Source: Crenothrix sp. D3 (GTDB taxonomy: Bacteria; Pseudomonadota; Gammaproteobacteria; Methylococcales; Methylomonadaceae). Taken from it: a DNA stretch of 64,000 bases. The translations under genes and the position numbers were made by a program. The stretch lies in contig MBQZ01000051.1 in the NCBI GenBank assembly GCA_002134785.1, positions 62,001 to 126,000 on the forward strand, read 5' to 3'. Below the pieces are notes generated by a model that saw only the letters and a list, made by a program, of their open reading frames with translations, had not been told where the DNA came from and searched no databases. Shown piece after piece: positions 8,265-18,459 of the stretch (its first letter is position 1; the number at the start of each line of letters is the position of its first letter).

Positions 8265-9499
8265 ATATGAATAATTTAATCGATCTAAATTCTATGGTTG
8301 ACGTACTTCATCGTTTTATAGCCCCCTCGTATTTATCGGGTAGCGAACACAAGACCTGCGAGGTTTTAAAAACCTCGCAGGTCTCGCTATCAATACGTCA
8401 ACGTTTTGGAACAATGTGGTTATTCGCGTTGGTTTCGCTACTTTTTAGCCCACTCACGCACGCCGAAAACAGTGTAAAAATTTCTGAACAAAATTTCAGT
8501 AATCTAGGTGTAACACTAGGAAAATTAGAAGCGGCAACCCAAATCCCCTTATTAACCGCACCTGCTAAAGTGGTTGTTCCCCCCGAACATGAATATGTCG
8601 TCAGTGCTTCACAGGCAGGACTTATCACTAAACTGAACGCCGCTATCGGTGATACGGTGAAAAAAGCCGAGGTGTTAGTTGAACTCAATAGCCCCGACTT
8701 ATTGTCCATGCAGCGGCTGTATCTTAAAGCCTTAAGTGAATTGCAACAGGGTTCATTTTTATATCAACGCGATAAAAAATTGGTGCAAGAAGGCGTGATT
8801 GCTGAACGGCGTTGGCAAGAAACGCAAGGACAATACAATACCTTTCTGTCAGAAGCTGATGAACATAAACAATTGCTACAAAGTGCGGGTATGACCAATA
8901 GCGAGATTACCCAGTTGGCTAAAACACATCGTTTATCTAGCTTACACAGTCTACGCGCTCCGATTACGGGAGTAGTTATGGAACGCATGGCGGTTGCTGG
9001 GGAACGCATTGACAGTCTAGCTCCCATTTATCGAGTCGCTAATTTGGATGAATTGTGGTTAGAAATTAATATTCCGCAAGAGCGTATCGCCAGTTTGAAA
9101 GTTGGCGATTCCGTGCAGATTGAAAATACCGATATTACTGCCAAAATCAGTTTATTAGGGCAAAGCGTCAATCCTGAAAACCAAACGGTATTAGCCAGAG
9201 CGATTATTAAAGGTAAGCAATCGGCAATACGCTCTGGACAACGCCTGAATATTCAAATTATTCAAGCCAGCGATACGCCGCTATTTAAAGTTCTCAATAC
9301 CGCGATTGCCCAAAACGAAGGCAAGTCGTTTGTGTTTGTGCATAACAAAGACGGTTTTGCCGTTACGCCTATTGTCGTGATTGGCAAGCAAGGTGAAGAG
9401 TCGATTATCAGTGGCGAATTATCAGCGACTGATGACATTGCAATTCAAGGCGCGGTGGCGTTAAAAGCCAATTGGTTAGGTTTAGGGAGTGCTGAATAA
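8261..9499 (+). CDS. czcB: Periplasmic adaptor (membrane fusion protein), CzcB-like
   Basis: 412 residues from the ATG overlapping czcC. It has the biotinyl-lipoyl-like half motifs (SASQAGLITKLNAAIGDTVKKAEVLVEL and LRAPITGVVMERMAVAGERI), a helical hairpin between them and a beta-barrel domain. It links the RND pump to the outer channel. The first 51 residues are odd: they precede an apparent signal peptide (MWLFALVSLLFSPLTHA starting at 8414) and include a perfect 33-bp palindrome (8352-8384) read in frame. Either translation begins at 8414 (361 residues), or a repeat was inserted into the start region and translation from 8261 is kept by coupling. The second start looks more natural for export. 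Confidence 0.88.
   Translation: MNMNNLIDLNSMVDVLHRFIAPSYLSGSEHKTCEVLKTSQVSLSIRQRFGTMWLFALVSLLFSPLTHAENSVKISEQNFSNLGVTLGKLEAATQIPLLTAPAKVVVPPEHEYVVSASQAGLITKLNAAIGDTVKKAEVLVELNSPDLLSMQRLYLKALSELQQGSFLYQRDKKLVQEGVIAERRWQETQGQYNTFLSEADEHKQLLQSAGMTNSEITQLAKTHRLSSLHSLRAPITGVVMERMAVAGERIDSLAPIYRVANLDELWLEINIPQERIASLKVGDSVQIENTDITAKISLLGQSVNPENQTVLARAIIKGKQSAIRSGQRLNIQIIQASDTPLFKVLNTAIAQNEGKSFVFVHNKDGFAVTPIVVIGKQGEESIISGELSATDDIAIQGAVALKANWLGLGSAE
8352..8384. repeat. 33-bp palindrome read in frame in czcB (copy 1 of 2)
   Basis: Arms of 16 bp beginning AGACCTGCGAGG, with a one-base centre. The sequence is identical at all 33 positions to the intergenic copy at 26521-26553. It encodes residues 31-41 of the long czcB reading frame without breaking it. 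Confidence 0.95.
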
Positions 9500-12400
9500 T
9501 GGCTACTCTGATTCGTTTCGCGCTCAGTCAGCGGTTATTGATGATGATATTCGTATTGCTATTATGCGGTGGTGGTTATTACGCCTTTAAAAATATTCCC
9601 ATTGATGCCTTTCCCGAAGTGTCACCCACGCAAGTAAAAATTATCGTCAAAGCCGCTGGTATGACACCTGAAGAAGTGGAAGCGCGTATCACCGCGCCCA
9701 TTGAGGTCGAGTTATTGGGTATCCCACATCAAACCATGTTGCGCTCAGTGGCTAAATACGCCTTGACTGACATTACTGTCGATTTCCAAGAAGGCACAGA
9801 TATTTTTTGGGCGCGGCAACAAATCGCTGAACGTTTAAACACGATGTGGGGGAATTTACCTGCGGGAGTCGAAGGCGGTATTGCGCCGATGACCACGCCG
9901 TTGGGCGAGATGTTCATGTTCTCCGTTGAGGGCGGTGGTTTGAATTTAATGGAACGGCGTAGCTTATTGGATTGGGTAATACGTCCCGCCTTGCGTACTG
10001 TTGCAGGCGTTGCCGATGTCAATTCCTTAGGCGGTTTAGTGCGTAGTTTTGAAATTATTCCTGATAATACCCGCTTATCGGCGCGTGGCATCAGTCTCGA
10101 TAAACTGCAACAAGCCATCCAAAGCAATAACCGCAATGATGGCGCAGGGCGCATGACTGATGGAGAAGAAGCCTTAATCGTGCGAGCCGAAGGACGCATT
10201 AAAAACCTAGACGATGTGAAAAATATTGTTGTGGATAATAAAAACGGCATTCCTATCACCGTTGCCGATATTGCCGAAGTGAAAGTAGGCGCAGTCACGC
10301 GTTATGGCGCGGTCAGTAAAAATGGACAAGGTGAAGCGGTCACAGGATTAGTATTGAGTTTACGCGGTGCGAATGCTCGACAAACTATCACAGGTATTGA
10401 AGACAAGCTCGCCGAAATCAGCAAAGGTTTTCCCAAAGGCGTAGAAGCGAAAGTATTTTACAATCGTGGTGATTTAGTTGATAAAGCGGTAGAGACGGTG
10501 CTACACGCGCTATTAGAAGCCATAGTCTTAGTGGTCGTGTTGCTGATTTTATTTTTGGGTAATTTACGCGCCGCGTTAGTGGTGGCGTTAGCCTTACCGC
10601 TAGCCGCGTTGTTCACTTTTATTTTGATGAACCAGATGGGGATGTCTGCCAATCTGATGAGTTTGGGCGGCTTAGCGATTGCCATCGGGATGTTGGTGGA
10701 TGCCGCCGTGGTGGTGGTAGAAAACCTTATCACCCATTTAGCACACGTCAAAACAGCACAACGTTTACCCCGCTTGCACGTTATTTATCGCGCGACAGCT
10801 GAAGTTGCGGGGTCAGTGACCGCAGGCATTTTAATCATCATCATTGTGTTTTTGCCGTTGCTCACACTACAAGGCTTGGAGGGTAAGTTATTCACGCCCG
10901 TCGCATTGACGATAGTATTCGCGCTGAGTGGCTCATTGATATTATCACTGACCGTGATTCCCGTGATTGCTTCCTACTTATTAAAAGAAGTGTCGCACGA
11001 AGAACCGTGGCTACCGCGCCAACTGCAAAAACTGTATCAACCGAGTTTGTTGTGGTGTTTAAACAATAGCAAAATAGTGTTTTCGGGTGCGGCAATGTTG
11101 TTGATTGTGACGGGCTTTGTCTTTACGCAAATCGGTAGCACCTTTATGCCGACGATGGACGAAGGCGATATTATTTTGCAGTTAGAAAAATTGCCGTCCA
11201 TCACCTTAGAAAAATCGGTGGCTTTAGACGGGCAAGTACAAAAAAATCTGCTGAAAAATGTCCCTGAAATTGCCACTATTGTGTCGCGTGTGGGTTCAGA
11301 TGAATTAGGGCTAGATCCAATGGGCTTAAACGAAACCGATACGTTTTTGGTGTTAAAGTCTAAAGATCAGTGGCGTATGAAAAGCAAAGAAGAACTCATC
11401 GAAGAAATTCGAAAAGTTATGGCGCAAACTCCAGGGATTGCCTTTGGTTTTACCCAGCCGATTGAAATGCGGGTGTCAGAAATGTTGACGGGGACACGCG
11501 GTGACGTGGCGATTAAATTATTTGGTGCAGACCTCGCGATACTCAATGAAAAAGCCAATGAAATCGCCGACGTACTAAAACACATCACAGGTTCAAGTGA
11601 TGTATTTGCCAAGCAAAATGGGGGTATGCAGTTTTTACAACTCACTATCGACAAACTGGCTGCGGGGCGTTTGGGTTTGAATGCCGACAGTATTGAAACT
11701 CTGTTACGCGCTCAGATTGAAGGCTTAAATCTAGGCGTGGTACAAGAAGGCATCAAACGCACGCCTATTATTTTACGCGGCTCTAGCAACACCGCGAACT
11801 TTGATAATCTACAAATCACCTTACCGAATGGCGGTCACGTTCCTGTCACGGCAATTGCTAAAATTGAAAAAGTGGAAGGTGTGGTGTCGATTGGCAGGGA
11901 AAAAGGACAGCGTTTTGTGGTGGTGCGTAGCAATGTCGAAGGGCGCGATTTAGTCAGTTTTGTGGAAGAAGCCCGCAAAGCCGTCGAAGAAAAAGTCAAA
12001 CTACCCACAGGTTACACCGTGGAATTTGGCGGACAATTTGAAAACCAACAACGCGCGGCGGCAACCTTAACGCTGGTTGTACCGATTGCCTTGGGGTTAA
12101 TTTTCTTGTTACTGTTTTCGACCTTTGGTTCAGTGCGGCAAGCCGTGTTGGTGTTATCCAACATTCCCTTGGCAATGGTCGGCGGGGTGTTTGCCTTATG
12201 GCTGTCGGGAGAATATTTATCCGTACCTGCATCAGTGGGTTTCATCGCCCTGTTAGGTATTGCAGTGTTAAATGGCGTGGTGATGGTGAGTTATTTTAAT
12301 CAACTGAAAGCAATGGGTATGGATATTGTGAAAGTGGTCACACTGGGTTCTTCACGGCGATTACGTCCCGTTTTAATGACTGCCAGTATTGCAGCGTTTG

Positions 12401-12561
12401 GTTTGATTCCCTTATTATTTGCCACAGGGCCGGGGTCTGAAATTCAACGCCCATTAGCGATAGTGGTTATCGGCGGTTTAGTATCATCAACATTTCTTAC
12501 TTTATTCTTACTGCCTATTTTATTTAAATTATTTGGCTTACCAAAAGAGGACACGTTATGA
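9499..12561 (+). CDS. czcA: Heavy-metal RND efflux pump, CzcA/CusA type
   Basis: Inner-membrane proton-driven pump of 1020 residues, complete. It has the FPEVSPTQVKI start region, the HME-type DEGDIILQLEKLPSITLEKS segment near residue 550, and twelve expected membrane segments in two halves. In the fourth membrane helix the proton-relay motif reads AIGMLVDAAVVVVEN. D401 and E408 are present, but the position of the first Asp of the CzcA DFG signature is Ala395. The metal is therefore uncertain: the Co/Zn/Cd signature is not met, and a copper/silver or unassigned subgroup is possible. It overlaps czcB by one base and the following gene by four. Confidence 0.92.
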   Translation: MATLIRFALSQRLLMMIFVLLLCGGGYYAFKNIPIDAFPEVSPTQVKIIVKAAGMTPEEVEARITAPIEVELLGIPHQTMLRSVAKYALTDITVDFQEGTDIFWARQQIAERLNTMWGNLPAGVEGGIAPMTTPLGEMFMFSVEGGGLNLMERRSLLDWVIRPALRTVAGVADVNSLGGLVRSFEIIPDNTRLSARGISLDKLQQAIQSNNRNDGAGRMTDGEEALIVRAEGRIKNLDDVKNIVVDNKNGIPITVADIAEVKVGAVTRYGAVSKNGQGEAVTGLVLSLRGANARQTITGIEDKLAEISKGFPKGVEAKVFYNRGDLVDKAVETVLHALLEAIVLVVVLLILFLGNLRAALVVALALPLAALFTFILMNQMGMSANLMSLGGLAIAIGMLVDAAVVVVENLITHLAHVKTAQRLPRLHVIYRATAEVAGSVTAGILIIIIVFLPLLTLQGLEGKLFTPVALTIVFALSGSLILSLTVIPVIASYLLKEVSHEEPWLPRQLQKLYQPSLLWCLNNSKIVFSGAAMLLIVTGFVFTQIGSTFMPTMDEGDIILQLEKLPSITLEKSVALDGQVQKNLLKNVPEIATIVSRVGSDELGLDPMGLNETDTFLVLKSKDQWRMKSKEELIEEIRKVMAQTPGIAFGFTQPIEMRVSEMLTGTRGDVAIKLFGADLAILNEKANEIADVLKHITGSSDVFAKQNGGMQFLQLTIDKLAAGRLGLNADSIETLLRAQIEGLNLGVVQEGIKRTPIILRGSSNTANFDNLQITLPNGGHVPVTAIAKIEKVEGVVSIGREKGQRFVVVRSNVEGRDLVSFVEEARKAVEEKVKLPTGYTVEFGGQFENQQRAAATLTLVVPIALGLIFLLLFSTFGSVRQAVLVLSNIPLAMVGGVFALWLSGEYLSVPASVGFIALLGIAVLNGVVMVSYFNQLKAMGMDIVKVVTLGSSRRLRPVLMTASIAAFGLIPLLFATGPGSEIQRPLAIVVIGGLVSSTFLTLFLLPILFKLFGLPKEDTL

Positions 12562-12866
12562 AACATGATAAAGAATATCTAGTGACTATTAACGTGCCAC
12601 CCAGTCTCGAAGAGCCGCTGGTTGATGCGTTACTGACCTTAGAAGAGGAATTGGGTTTTAGTAGTTTCGCGGTTAATGCCCATCATCATGAAAATAAAGG
12701 TTTATCATTGGCTGAACAAGTGACAGGTCGGCAAAAACAACTACGTTTTCAAATGTATATTGATGAAAACGATTTGGAGGCGTTAGTTGAAAAACTAAGA
12801 CAAGAATTTTCAGGCTCTGGCATTCAATATTGGGTGTTACCTGTGCTTGTTAGCGGGGTAATTTAA
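12558..12866 (+). CDS. DUF3240 family protein, last gene of the efflux operon
   Basis: 102 residues, soluble. The pattern YLVTINVPPSLEEPLVDALL, a central His-rich stretch (NAHHHE) and QLRFQMYIDENDLEALVEKL resembles the DUF3240 family. That family has a small alpha/beta PII/CutA-like fold and is often encoded at the end of CzcCBA/CusCBA operons. It overlaps czcA by 4 bp. A metal-sensing or regulatory role is suggested by the histidines and position; it is not established. Confidence 0.8.
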   Translation: MKHDKEYLVTINVPPSLEEPLVDALLTLEEELGFSSFAVNAHHHENKGLSLAEQVTGRQKQLRFQMYIDENDLEALVEKLRQEFSGSGIQYWVLPVLVSGVI

Positions 12867-12999
12867 GTCTAGCGGGAGTGCAAACTTAGGTTTATGCGTT
12901 TACTTAGACCTGTAGGTCAACTTGAATGATGTGCTTTGTTTGGCATATCCTACAGTGCTTTCAATATAGGTTAGTTACTCGATTATTTAAAAGAATAAA

Positions 13000-13039
13000 C
13001 GCAAAGAACGCAAAAAATAATGGCTTTGCGTTCTTTGCG
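13000..13039. repeat. 15-bp inverted repeat with 10-bp loop
   Basis: Perfect arms CGCAAAGAACGCAAA (13000-13014) and TTTGCGTTCTTTGCG (13025-13039). Partial copies of the GCAAAGA/TCTTTGCG motif follow to about 13062. It could end transcription of the efflux operon, but it lies 130 bp after the last stop. Confidence 0.7.
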
Positions 13040-13166
13040 AAATCTTCGCGCTCTTTGCGTTTCGCTGTTGAGCAACTAACGGCGTATGAAAGCATTGTAT
13101 GTAACGCGTCTTATCGTGTTTCAGCCCATCTTATCGTGTTGACGCTGGTGATTTGGATATTATTAT

Positions 13167-13191
13167 CGTTCCAACGCTCCGCGTTGGAATG
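13167..13191. repeat. Short copy of the GTTCC-ACGC palindrome family
   Basis: CGTTCCAACGC and GCGTTGGAATG arms. Compared with the copies at 52669 and 56331 (CGTTCCCACGCG...), the C-to-A change in the left arm is matched by G-to-T in the right arm, so pairing is preserved. This indicates that the hairpin, not the primary sequence, is maintained. Confidence 0.75.
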
Positions 13192-13253
13192 CGTCTTAAG
13201 ACCGCGTTGGCGTATAATCCGCCCATTCAAAGCCACTAAAAAATCCAAAGCCT

Positions 13254-16146
13254 ATGAAAACGCTTATCGCCCCGACTTTCCTGCTGCTTGTTGTCAGTCT
13301 GCTGTTCTCTTTGAACACCGCCGCCAGCCCAGAACCTGTGTTGCAACTGCAAACAGGTCGCCATACCGCAGCGATTATACGCATCGCGGTGGATGCCAAA
13401 GAGCAGTTGCTGGTCACGGCATCTCATGATAAAACCGCGCTGGTTTGGGATTTAACCGCTAAGGGCAAGTTAGTGCAAACCCTGCGTCCGCCTTTGGGGG
13501 CAGGTGATGAGGGTAAGCTTTATGCGGTGGCGATCAAGCCTCTGGGTGATGAGGTGGCGGTGGGGGGCTTTACTGCTCCAAATGGTTCAGATGAGCGTAT
13601 CTATATTTTTAACCCCCGCAGCGGGCAGTTGTTGCGCAGTCTGGGGCAATTACCTGAAACTGTGGGTCATCTGGCTTACTCCGCTGATGGTCGGTATTTA
13701 GCGGCAGCCTTAGGAAAAACTGGCGGCATTCGTGTTTATGATGCTGCCTCTTTGCAGGAAGTCTACCGCGATAGCGATTATGGCAGTGACAGCTATAGCG
13801 TGGAATTTGACCCGCATAATCGTTTGCTGACTACCAGCTTTGATGGCTTTATCCGCCTGTATCAGCCCAATGCAGCCTTAGTGAAAAAAGCCCCCGCCTG
13901 TGTGACTGCCAAAAACTGTTTTCTGCCGCCGCTAAAACAAGCTTTAACTGGAGGTAACAAGCCTTTCGCCGCGCGTTTCTCTCCTGATGCCCACTTAATT
14001 GCTGTGGGTTTTGGAGATACCGCCGCCGTTCAAGTGCTTAATGCTACCAACTTAAGTCTGGCTTATGCCGCTGATACGCGGACTGTGACAAACGGTCATG
14101 TGAGTAGCGTTGCCTAGTCTGCCAATGGGCAGGAGCTGTATGCGGGTGGGGCTTATAATGATGGTACGGGTAAGCGTCCGATCCTGAAATGGTCACAAGC
14201 AGGACGCGGGGCGGTCAGGGTTCTGCCTGCCGCTGACAGTACAGTGATGGATTTACACGCCTTAAAAGCTCAGCGTGTCGTGTATGGCACGGGAAATCCT
14301 GCCTGGGGAGTCGTGACCGACAGCGGCGCACCGCTGCTCAGCATCCGCCCCGCTACTGTCGATCATCGCCAAAGCGGTATAGATAAACTGCGCATCAATA
14401 CCGAGGCTACGGTGGTGGAATTTATCGACAGCGGTACACCGAAACGCTTTTCTTTACCTGCCACCCAGTACGGCAGTGCGGAAGCCTTAGTCGCTCCCAA
14501 AACCACTGCCGAGGGTCTAGTGCTGACTGATTGGGAAGATAACACTGCCCCCAAACTCAATGGCAAGCCGTTAAAACTTGATCCTTACGAAAGATCACGC
14601 AGTCTGGCTATCAGCCCCGATGAACAGCATTTTGTTTTAGGCACGGAGTGGTGGTTACGGTTTTTTGACCGCGACGGCAAAGAGCTGTGGAACGCACCCA
14701 TACCGAGTGTAAGCTGGACAGTCAATATCAGCGCGGATCAACGTTTTGTGGTCGCCGCTTTTGCGGATGGCACGATACGCTGGTACAGCCTGAAAACAGG
14801 GAAAGAACAACTGGCTTTTTTTCCGTTAAAGGGCAGTGATGAATGGGTGCTGTGGACACCCGAAGGCTTTTTTAACGCCAGCCCCCACGGCAAAGACTTA
14901 ATCGGTTATGCAGTTAATCAGGGGCAGAACAAAGCAGCGCGTTTTGTCAGTGTCCAGCAAATGAGCGAAGTGTTTTATCGCCCAGATTTAATTGCCAAAC
15001 GTCTGGAGCAAACGGAGGACGCGGAACAATTGATAACGGCGGCGTTAGCAAACAACACTCTGGCAAAAGTGTTAGAAGAACCTGCCCCACGTTTGGAGTT
15101 AGTGTCGAAAACGCGCAAGGGTTTAGCGATGATTTTAAAAGTTCGGGTCAGCGATCAGGGCGGTGGTGTTGGTAAAGTCAATTACACGCTGAATGGCGTT
15201 GAGCAGCAAGGGCGACAAATATTTCCAGGCATTGAAGGCACTAAGCCAGCTGATATTGAAATCAATGTGCCTTTAGCGCAGGGTGTCAATGTGATTAAGT
15301 TATTTGGGACTAATCGCAATAATACCCTGAGCAGTGATTTACCCAGCTTTGAAGAAAATCTGGGTATTGAGCAGTTAAAAAAGTCGTCTTTATATGTGCT
15401 GGCTTTAGGGGTAAGTCGTTATCAAAATCCCAACTTAAGCCCGCTTAAGTTTGCCGATGCCGATGCCACTGCGCTGGCAACAGCTTTGGATGAGGGCGGT
15501 GAGAATTTGTTTAAAGAGCGGCACGTGGTGACTCTGGTTAATGAACAAGTGACGCTACAATCGATTAATGACAGCTTTGCAAAAATGGCGAAAGCGGTGG
15601 AACGAGGCGATGTATTTGTGCTGTATATGGCATGGCGTGGTAACCGATGGCAATTATAATTTTGTGCCTAATAATGCCGTTTATACCAGTGGGAAAGCGT
15701 GGAAGGCGGCGATGTTGAATAATGGTCATTTACGGGAGTTGCTGGCAACGATTAAAACCGACAAAAGCGTGATTTTTTTGGATACCTGTTATGCGGGTAA
15801 GGCGGATTTACAGGCACACGCAGGCGAGCGCGGCGATGAGGATAATGCAACCCAAACCGCGATAACCCGCTTAATGGAAGGCACGGGACGGGCAGTTATT
15901 GCGGCAACTTCCAGTGTTAATGCGGCGTTGGAAGACTCTAAAAGCGGTCATGGCTTTTTTACTTCCGCCTTGCTGGAAGGCTTAAAAGGCAATGCCGATA
16001 CGCTGGGTAAAGACAAACAAATTTATGTGAATGAGTTGAACAGTTTTTTAAGCCAAACCGTGCCAAGTTTGACCAAAAATAGACAAGTGCCTGTGGCAGA
16101 ATTTCAACCAGGATTTAATGATTTTCCGTTGAGCACTGCAAAATGA
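13254..16146 (+). pseudogene. WD40-repeat caspase-like protease gene, broken by an amber codon and a frameshift
   Basis: It reads as one gene of about 960 codons with two lesions. Part 1 (13254-14117) has a signal peptide (LLLVVSLLFSLNTAAS) and WD40-like blades, ending at TAG 14115-14117 where the context VSSVA*SANGQELY implies an original Trp codon (TGG). The same frame continues to 15659 with more blades and the beginning of a caspase fold (LYVLALGVSRYQNPNLSPLKFADADA). Near 15633 the frame shifts, apparently by loss of 2 or 5 bases just before the catalytic His (HGV). The rest (to 16146) carries the catalytic Cys in IFLDTCYAG (15775-15801). Peptidase C14 family. Either a true pseudogene or assembly errors. 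It overlaps the TPR gene by 4 bp. Confidence 0.85.
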
Positions 16147-17255
16147 CACGACTTTGGGCGTGGATTCGGCTTGGTTTTTCCAAGGTTGTGAGCTGGAAGC
16201 CTATTGTTATCCAGTTTTTGCGTGAACATCCTAAAATGGCGGTTGGGGTTTTGATTGTGCTGATTTGTTATTTCGTTGGTTCTGCCTCTTATAAATCGCT
16301 GCTTGAAGAAGGGCAAGGCTATCTTTCTGTGGGTGATTTTACAAATGCAGAGCTTGCTTTTCAAAAGGCAGCGGATACCAATCCGATACGCAAGTTGTTG
16401 GCTGTGGTTGATAGTGCCACGGGCGATAAATTTGGCAAAGCGGTTGATGCTTTTGATAGTTTGAATCTGGAAATTGAGGCGGACTGGGGCTTGAAAAAAA
16501 CCCGTGTTTTTAAACCCGCTGAAAAAACGGTGATTGAAACCAAATTAAAAAACTTTTCTCAAGAACATCCGAATGATGCGGATGTGGAAACCTTTTGGGG
16601 GCGATTTTATCTCGATAACCAGAATACGGATGAAGCTTTCAAACATTTTAAAAATGCTACCCAGCTCAGTGCTAAAGCATCTTATGCCCATTTTGGCTTG
16701 TGTACTGTTTATGAATTACTCGGACAGATTGCTACCGCAATTGCGGAATGCAAAGCCGCTATTGATACCGCTAATTCAATCCCTTATGAGTATGCACTTA
16801 ATCTCGCTGGGCTTTATGAAAAACAAGATAATTATGAAAATGCTTTGGCTGTACTAAATGATAAAAGACTGGATGACACGGTGAGCTTGAAGTTTGAACG
16901 TGCCAGAGTATTTCAAATGAAGAGGGATTTTAAAATGGCAGTGGGTTTGTACAAGGAAGTTTTAGAAGCATTAAGCGCGACTGATCCCAAATGGTATTTT
17001 AATAAAATAGTGCTGGCGACTATTGATGACAAAAAATGCTATGTCAATCTCAGTCAGGCTGCGGCTTACTATTTACAGGGTGATGCTAACAAAGTAAAAG
17101 CTTTATTGTCGTCTTCGTTTTGTAAGCAGGAGGCTGTTATAAAGATCAGTAAGCAGGTGATGTTTGATCTTGGCTTGATTCATGACAGTAAGATGGCACC
17201 GAAAATTAGCGAGTTTAATAAGTTGTTGCTGAAAAAAATAAGCACTAAGCCTTGA
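16143..17255 (+). CDS. Membrane-anchored TPR protein next to the caspase gene
   Basis: 370 residues. One membrane segment near residues 34-50 (MAVGVLIVLICYFVGSA) with a basic stretch before it. A periplasmic or cytosolic tail with several tetratricopeptide-like repeats follows (for example DFTNAELAFQKAADTNP, NTDEAFKHFKNATQLSAKASYAHFGL, DNYENALAVLND and DFKMAVGLYKEVLEAL). The gene starts inside the caspase-gene stop (ATGA), so the two were made together. TPR repeats usually bind other proteins, so a scaffold or regulator for the WD40-caspase is plausible. The gene is intact although its partner is broken. Confidence 0.8.
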   Translation: MTRLWAWIRLGFSKVVSWKPIVIQFLREHPKMAVGVLIVLICYFVGSASYKSLLEEGQGYLSVGDFTNAELAFQKAADTNPIRKLLAVVDSATGDKFGKAVDAFDSLNLEIEADWGLKKTRVFKPAEKTVIETKLKNFSQEHPNDADVETFWGRFYLDNQNTDEAFKHFKNATQLSAKASYAHFGLCTVYELLGQIATAIAECKAAIDTANSIPYEYALNLAGLYEKQDNYENALAVLNDKRLDDTVSLKFERARVFQMKRDFKMAVGLYKEVLEALSATDPKWYFNKIVLATIDDKKCYVNLSQAAAYYLQGDANKVKALLSSSFCKQEAVIKISKQVMFDLGLIHDSKMAPKISEFNKLLLKKISTKP

Positions 17256-17467
17256 AGATTATAGCTGTTTGTACAATTGTTTATTAGCAGATTGGCGTTT
17301 TGATCAGCGGATTCGGTTAAGTGACTCAGGGGATATAAGCCACGTTAAGGTGCGGTAATTCCACCTCAAATATGAGGCAAATTATTTACGGCGCGGTGTT
17401 GATTGTTGTGATGATGATAGGGAAAAATGGAGTGAAAGCGTTTTTGTTAAATGAATAGGAATAATGT

Positions 17468-17497
17468 CAGGCGTACAAACCTAGGTTTGTACGCCTG
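17468..17497. terminator. 30-bp perfect palindrome between convergent genes
   Basis: CAGGCGTACAAACCT and its exact complement. It lies 15 bp beyond the end of bamD and about 210 bp beyond the TPR gene, which converge here. A bidirectional transcription end is likely from position, although T-runs are absent. Confidence 0.6.
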
Positions 17498-17511
17498 TTA
17501 CAGCTAACTAA

Positions 17512-18381
17512 CTATTTCTCTAACCCAATAAAATCCCACACCTGATGTGAAACAGTCGCATCTTTATGTTCAGCAACAGGTGGGCCATTGGGGTAGTTAA
17601 GTTCATAAACACGAGCGGCATCTTTGCCTAAATCAGTCATACCCAGATTAGCGTAGGCTTCTTGCATCACTTGTAACGCATAGGGTACAGCAGGCGTGCC
17701 TTGATAGTGTTCAACGACATCCGATGCTCTACTTGCTGCTGCGACATAAGCCTTACGGTTCATGTAGTAACGCGCAATATGAACTTCGTGCATGGCGAGA
17801 TTGTTGTTGAGAGCAATCATCCGTAGTCTGGCATCAGGAACGTAGCGACTGTTAGGAAACCGCGTGATTAACTCCTTAAAATTGTTGTAAGCGATTTGTG
17901 CTTTGTTTTGATCGCGTTGTGAGGTATCAGTCGGTAGAAAACGATCAATAAAACCGATGTCACGATTGTAATTAGCGAGTCCTTTTAAATACAATGCGTA
18001 ATCAACGCCGACACTACGCGGATTCACTTTAATAAAACGATCCGCAGCCGCCACAGCTTCTTCATGTTTGCTCGCTTTATAATAAGCGTAGGCTAAATCT
18101 AATTCGGTTTGTGCCGAACCATCACCAAATGGATAGCGAGTTTCAATGGTTTCATAGAGTTTGACGGCTTTTTCATAGCTGCCTCTATCTAGTTCAGCTT
18201 TCGCTTCGCTACGAAATTTCTGCACATCCCAACCAACATATTCGTCTTCAGTCGCACTGGCAGAGTCATTAGAAAACAAGTTGCCCAAGGTGCTGCAACC
18301 TGAAAGTATTAGGCTTAAAAAGCCAATAAATAAAATTTTTATTAAAATTAATCGCATGATGCTCATGACACGTTGTAACAT
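17512..18381 (-). CDS. bamD: Outer membrane assembly lipoprotein BamD
   Basis: 289 residues. A lipoprotein signal ends in the lipobox LILSGC, so the mature protein is lipid-anchored to the outer membrane. TPR-like helices follow (EAKAELDRGSYEKAVKLYETIETRYPFG, ELDLAYAYYKASKHEEAVAAADRFIKVNP, VDYALYLKGLANY). BamD is an essential part of the BamA complex that folds beta-barrel proteins. Three Met codons precede the hydrophobic core; the third, before RLILIKILF, may be the true start. It diverges from rluD, as in many gammaproteobacteria. Confidence 0.95.
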   Translation of the reverse strand: MLQRVMSIMRLILIKILFIGFLSLILSGCSTLGNLFSNDSASATEDEYVGWDVQKFRSEAKAELDRGSYEKAVKLYETIETRYPFGDGSAQTELDLAYAYYKASKHEEAVAAADRFIKVNPRSVGVDYALYLKGLANYNRDIGFIDRFLPTDTSQRDQNKAQIAYNNFKELITRFPNSRYVPDARLRMIALNNNLAMHEVHIARYYMNRKAYVAAASRASDVVEHYQGTPAVPYALQVMQEAYANLGMTDLGKDAARVYELNYPNGPPVAEHKDATVSHQVWDFIGLEK

Positions 18382-18459
18382 TAGGGGTTTTCTCGCCGCA
18401 TAAACGGCTATGTATCGTGCGAGTATAACTTAACTATGGGTTATTCAGAAGAACTTGTT

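Larger units (their letters stand above)
12867..13253. other. Non-coding stretch with palindromic repeats
   Basis: 387 bp between the efflux operon and the WD40-caspase gene. It holds a 15-bp inverted repeat (13000-13014 and 13025-13039, CGCAAAGAACGCAAA and its complement) and a second palindrome at 13167-13191. A 167-codon open frame crosses it at 12926-13429, but that frame runs through both palindromes and into the next gene in another frame, so it is not called. The promoter for the next gene should be near 13210-13245. Confidence 0.7.

Noticed and set aside
12926-13429. 167-codon open frame on the plus strand
   Set aside because: It runs through two palindromic repeats and into the signal-peptide region of the WD40-caspase gene in another frame; composition is not protein-like and there is no ribosome site.
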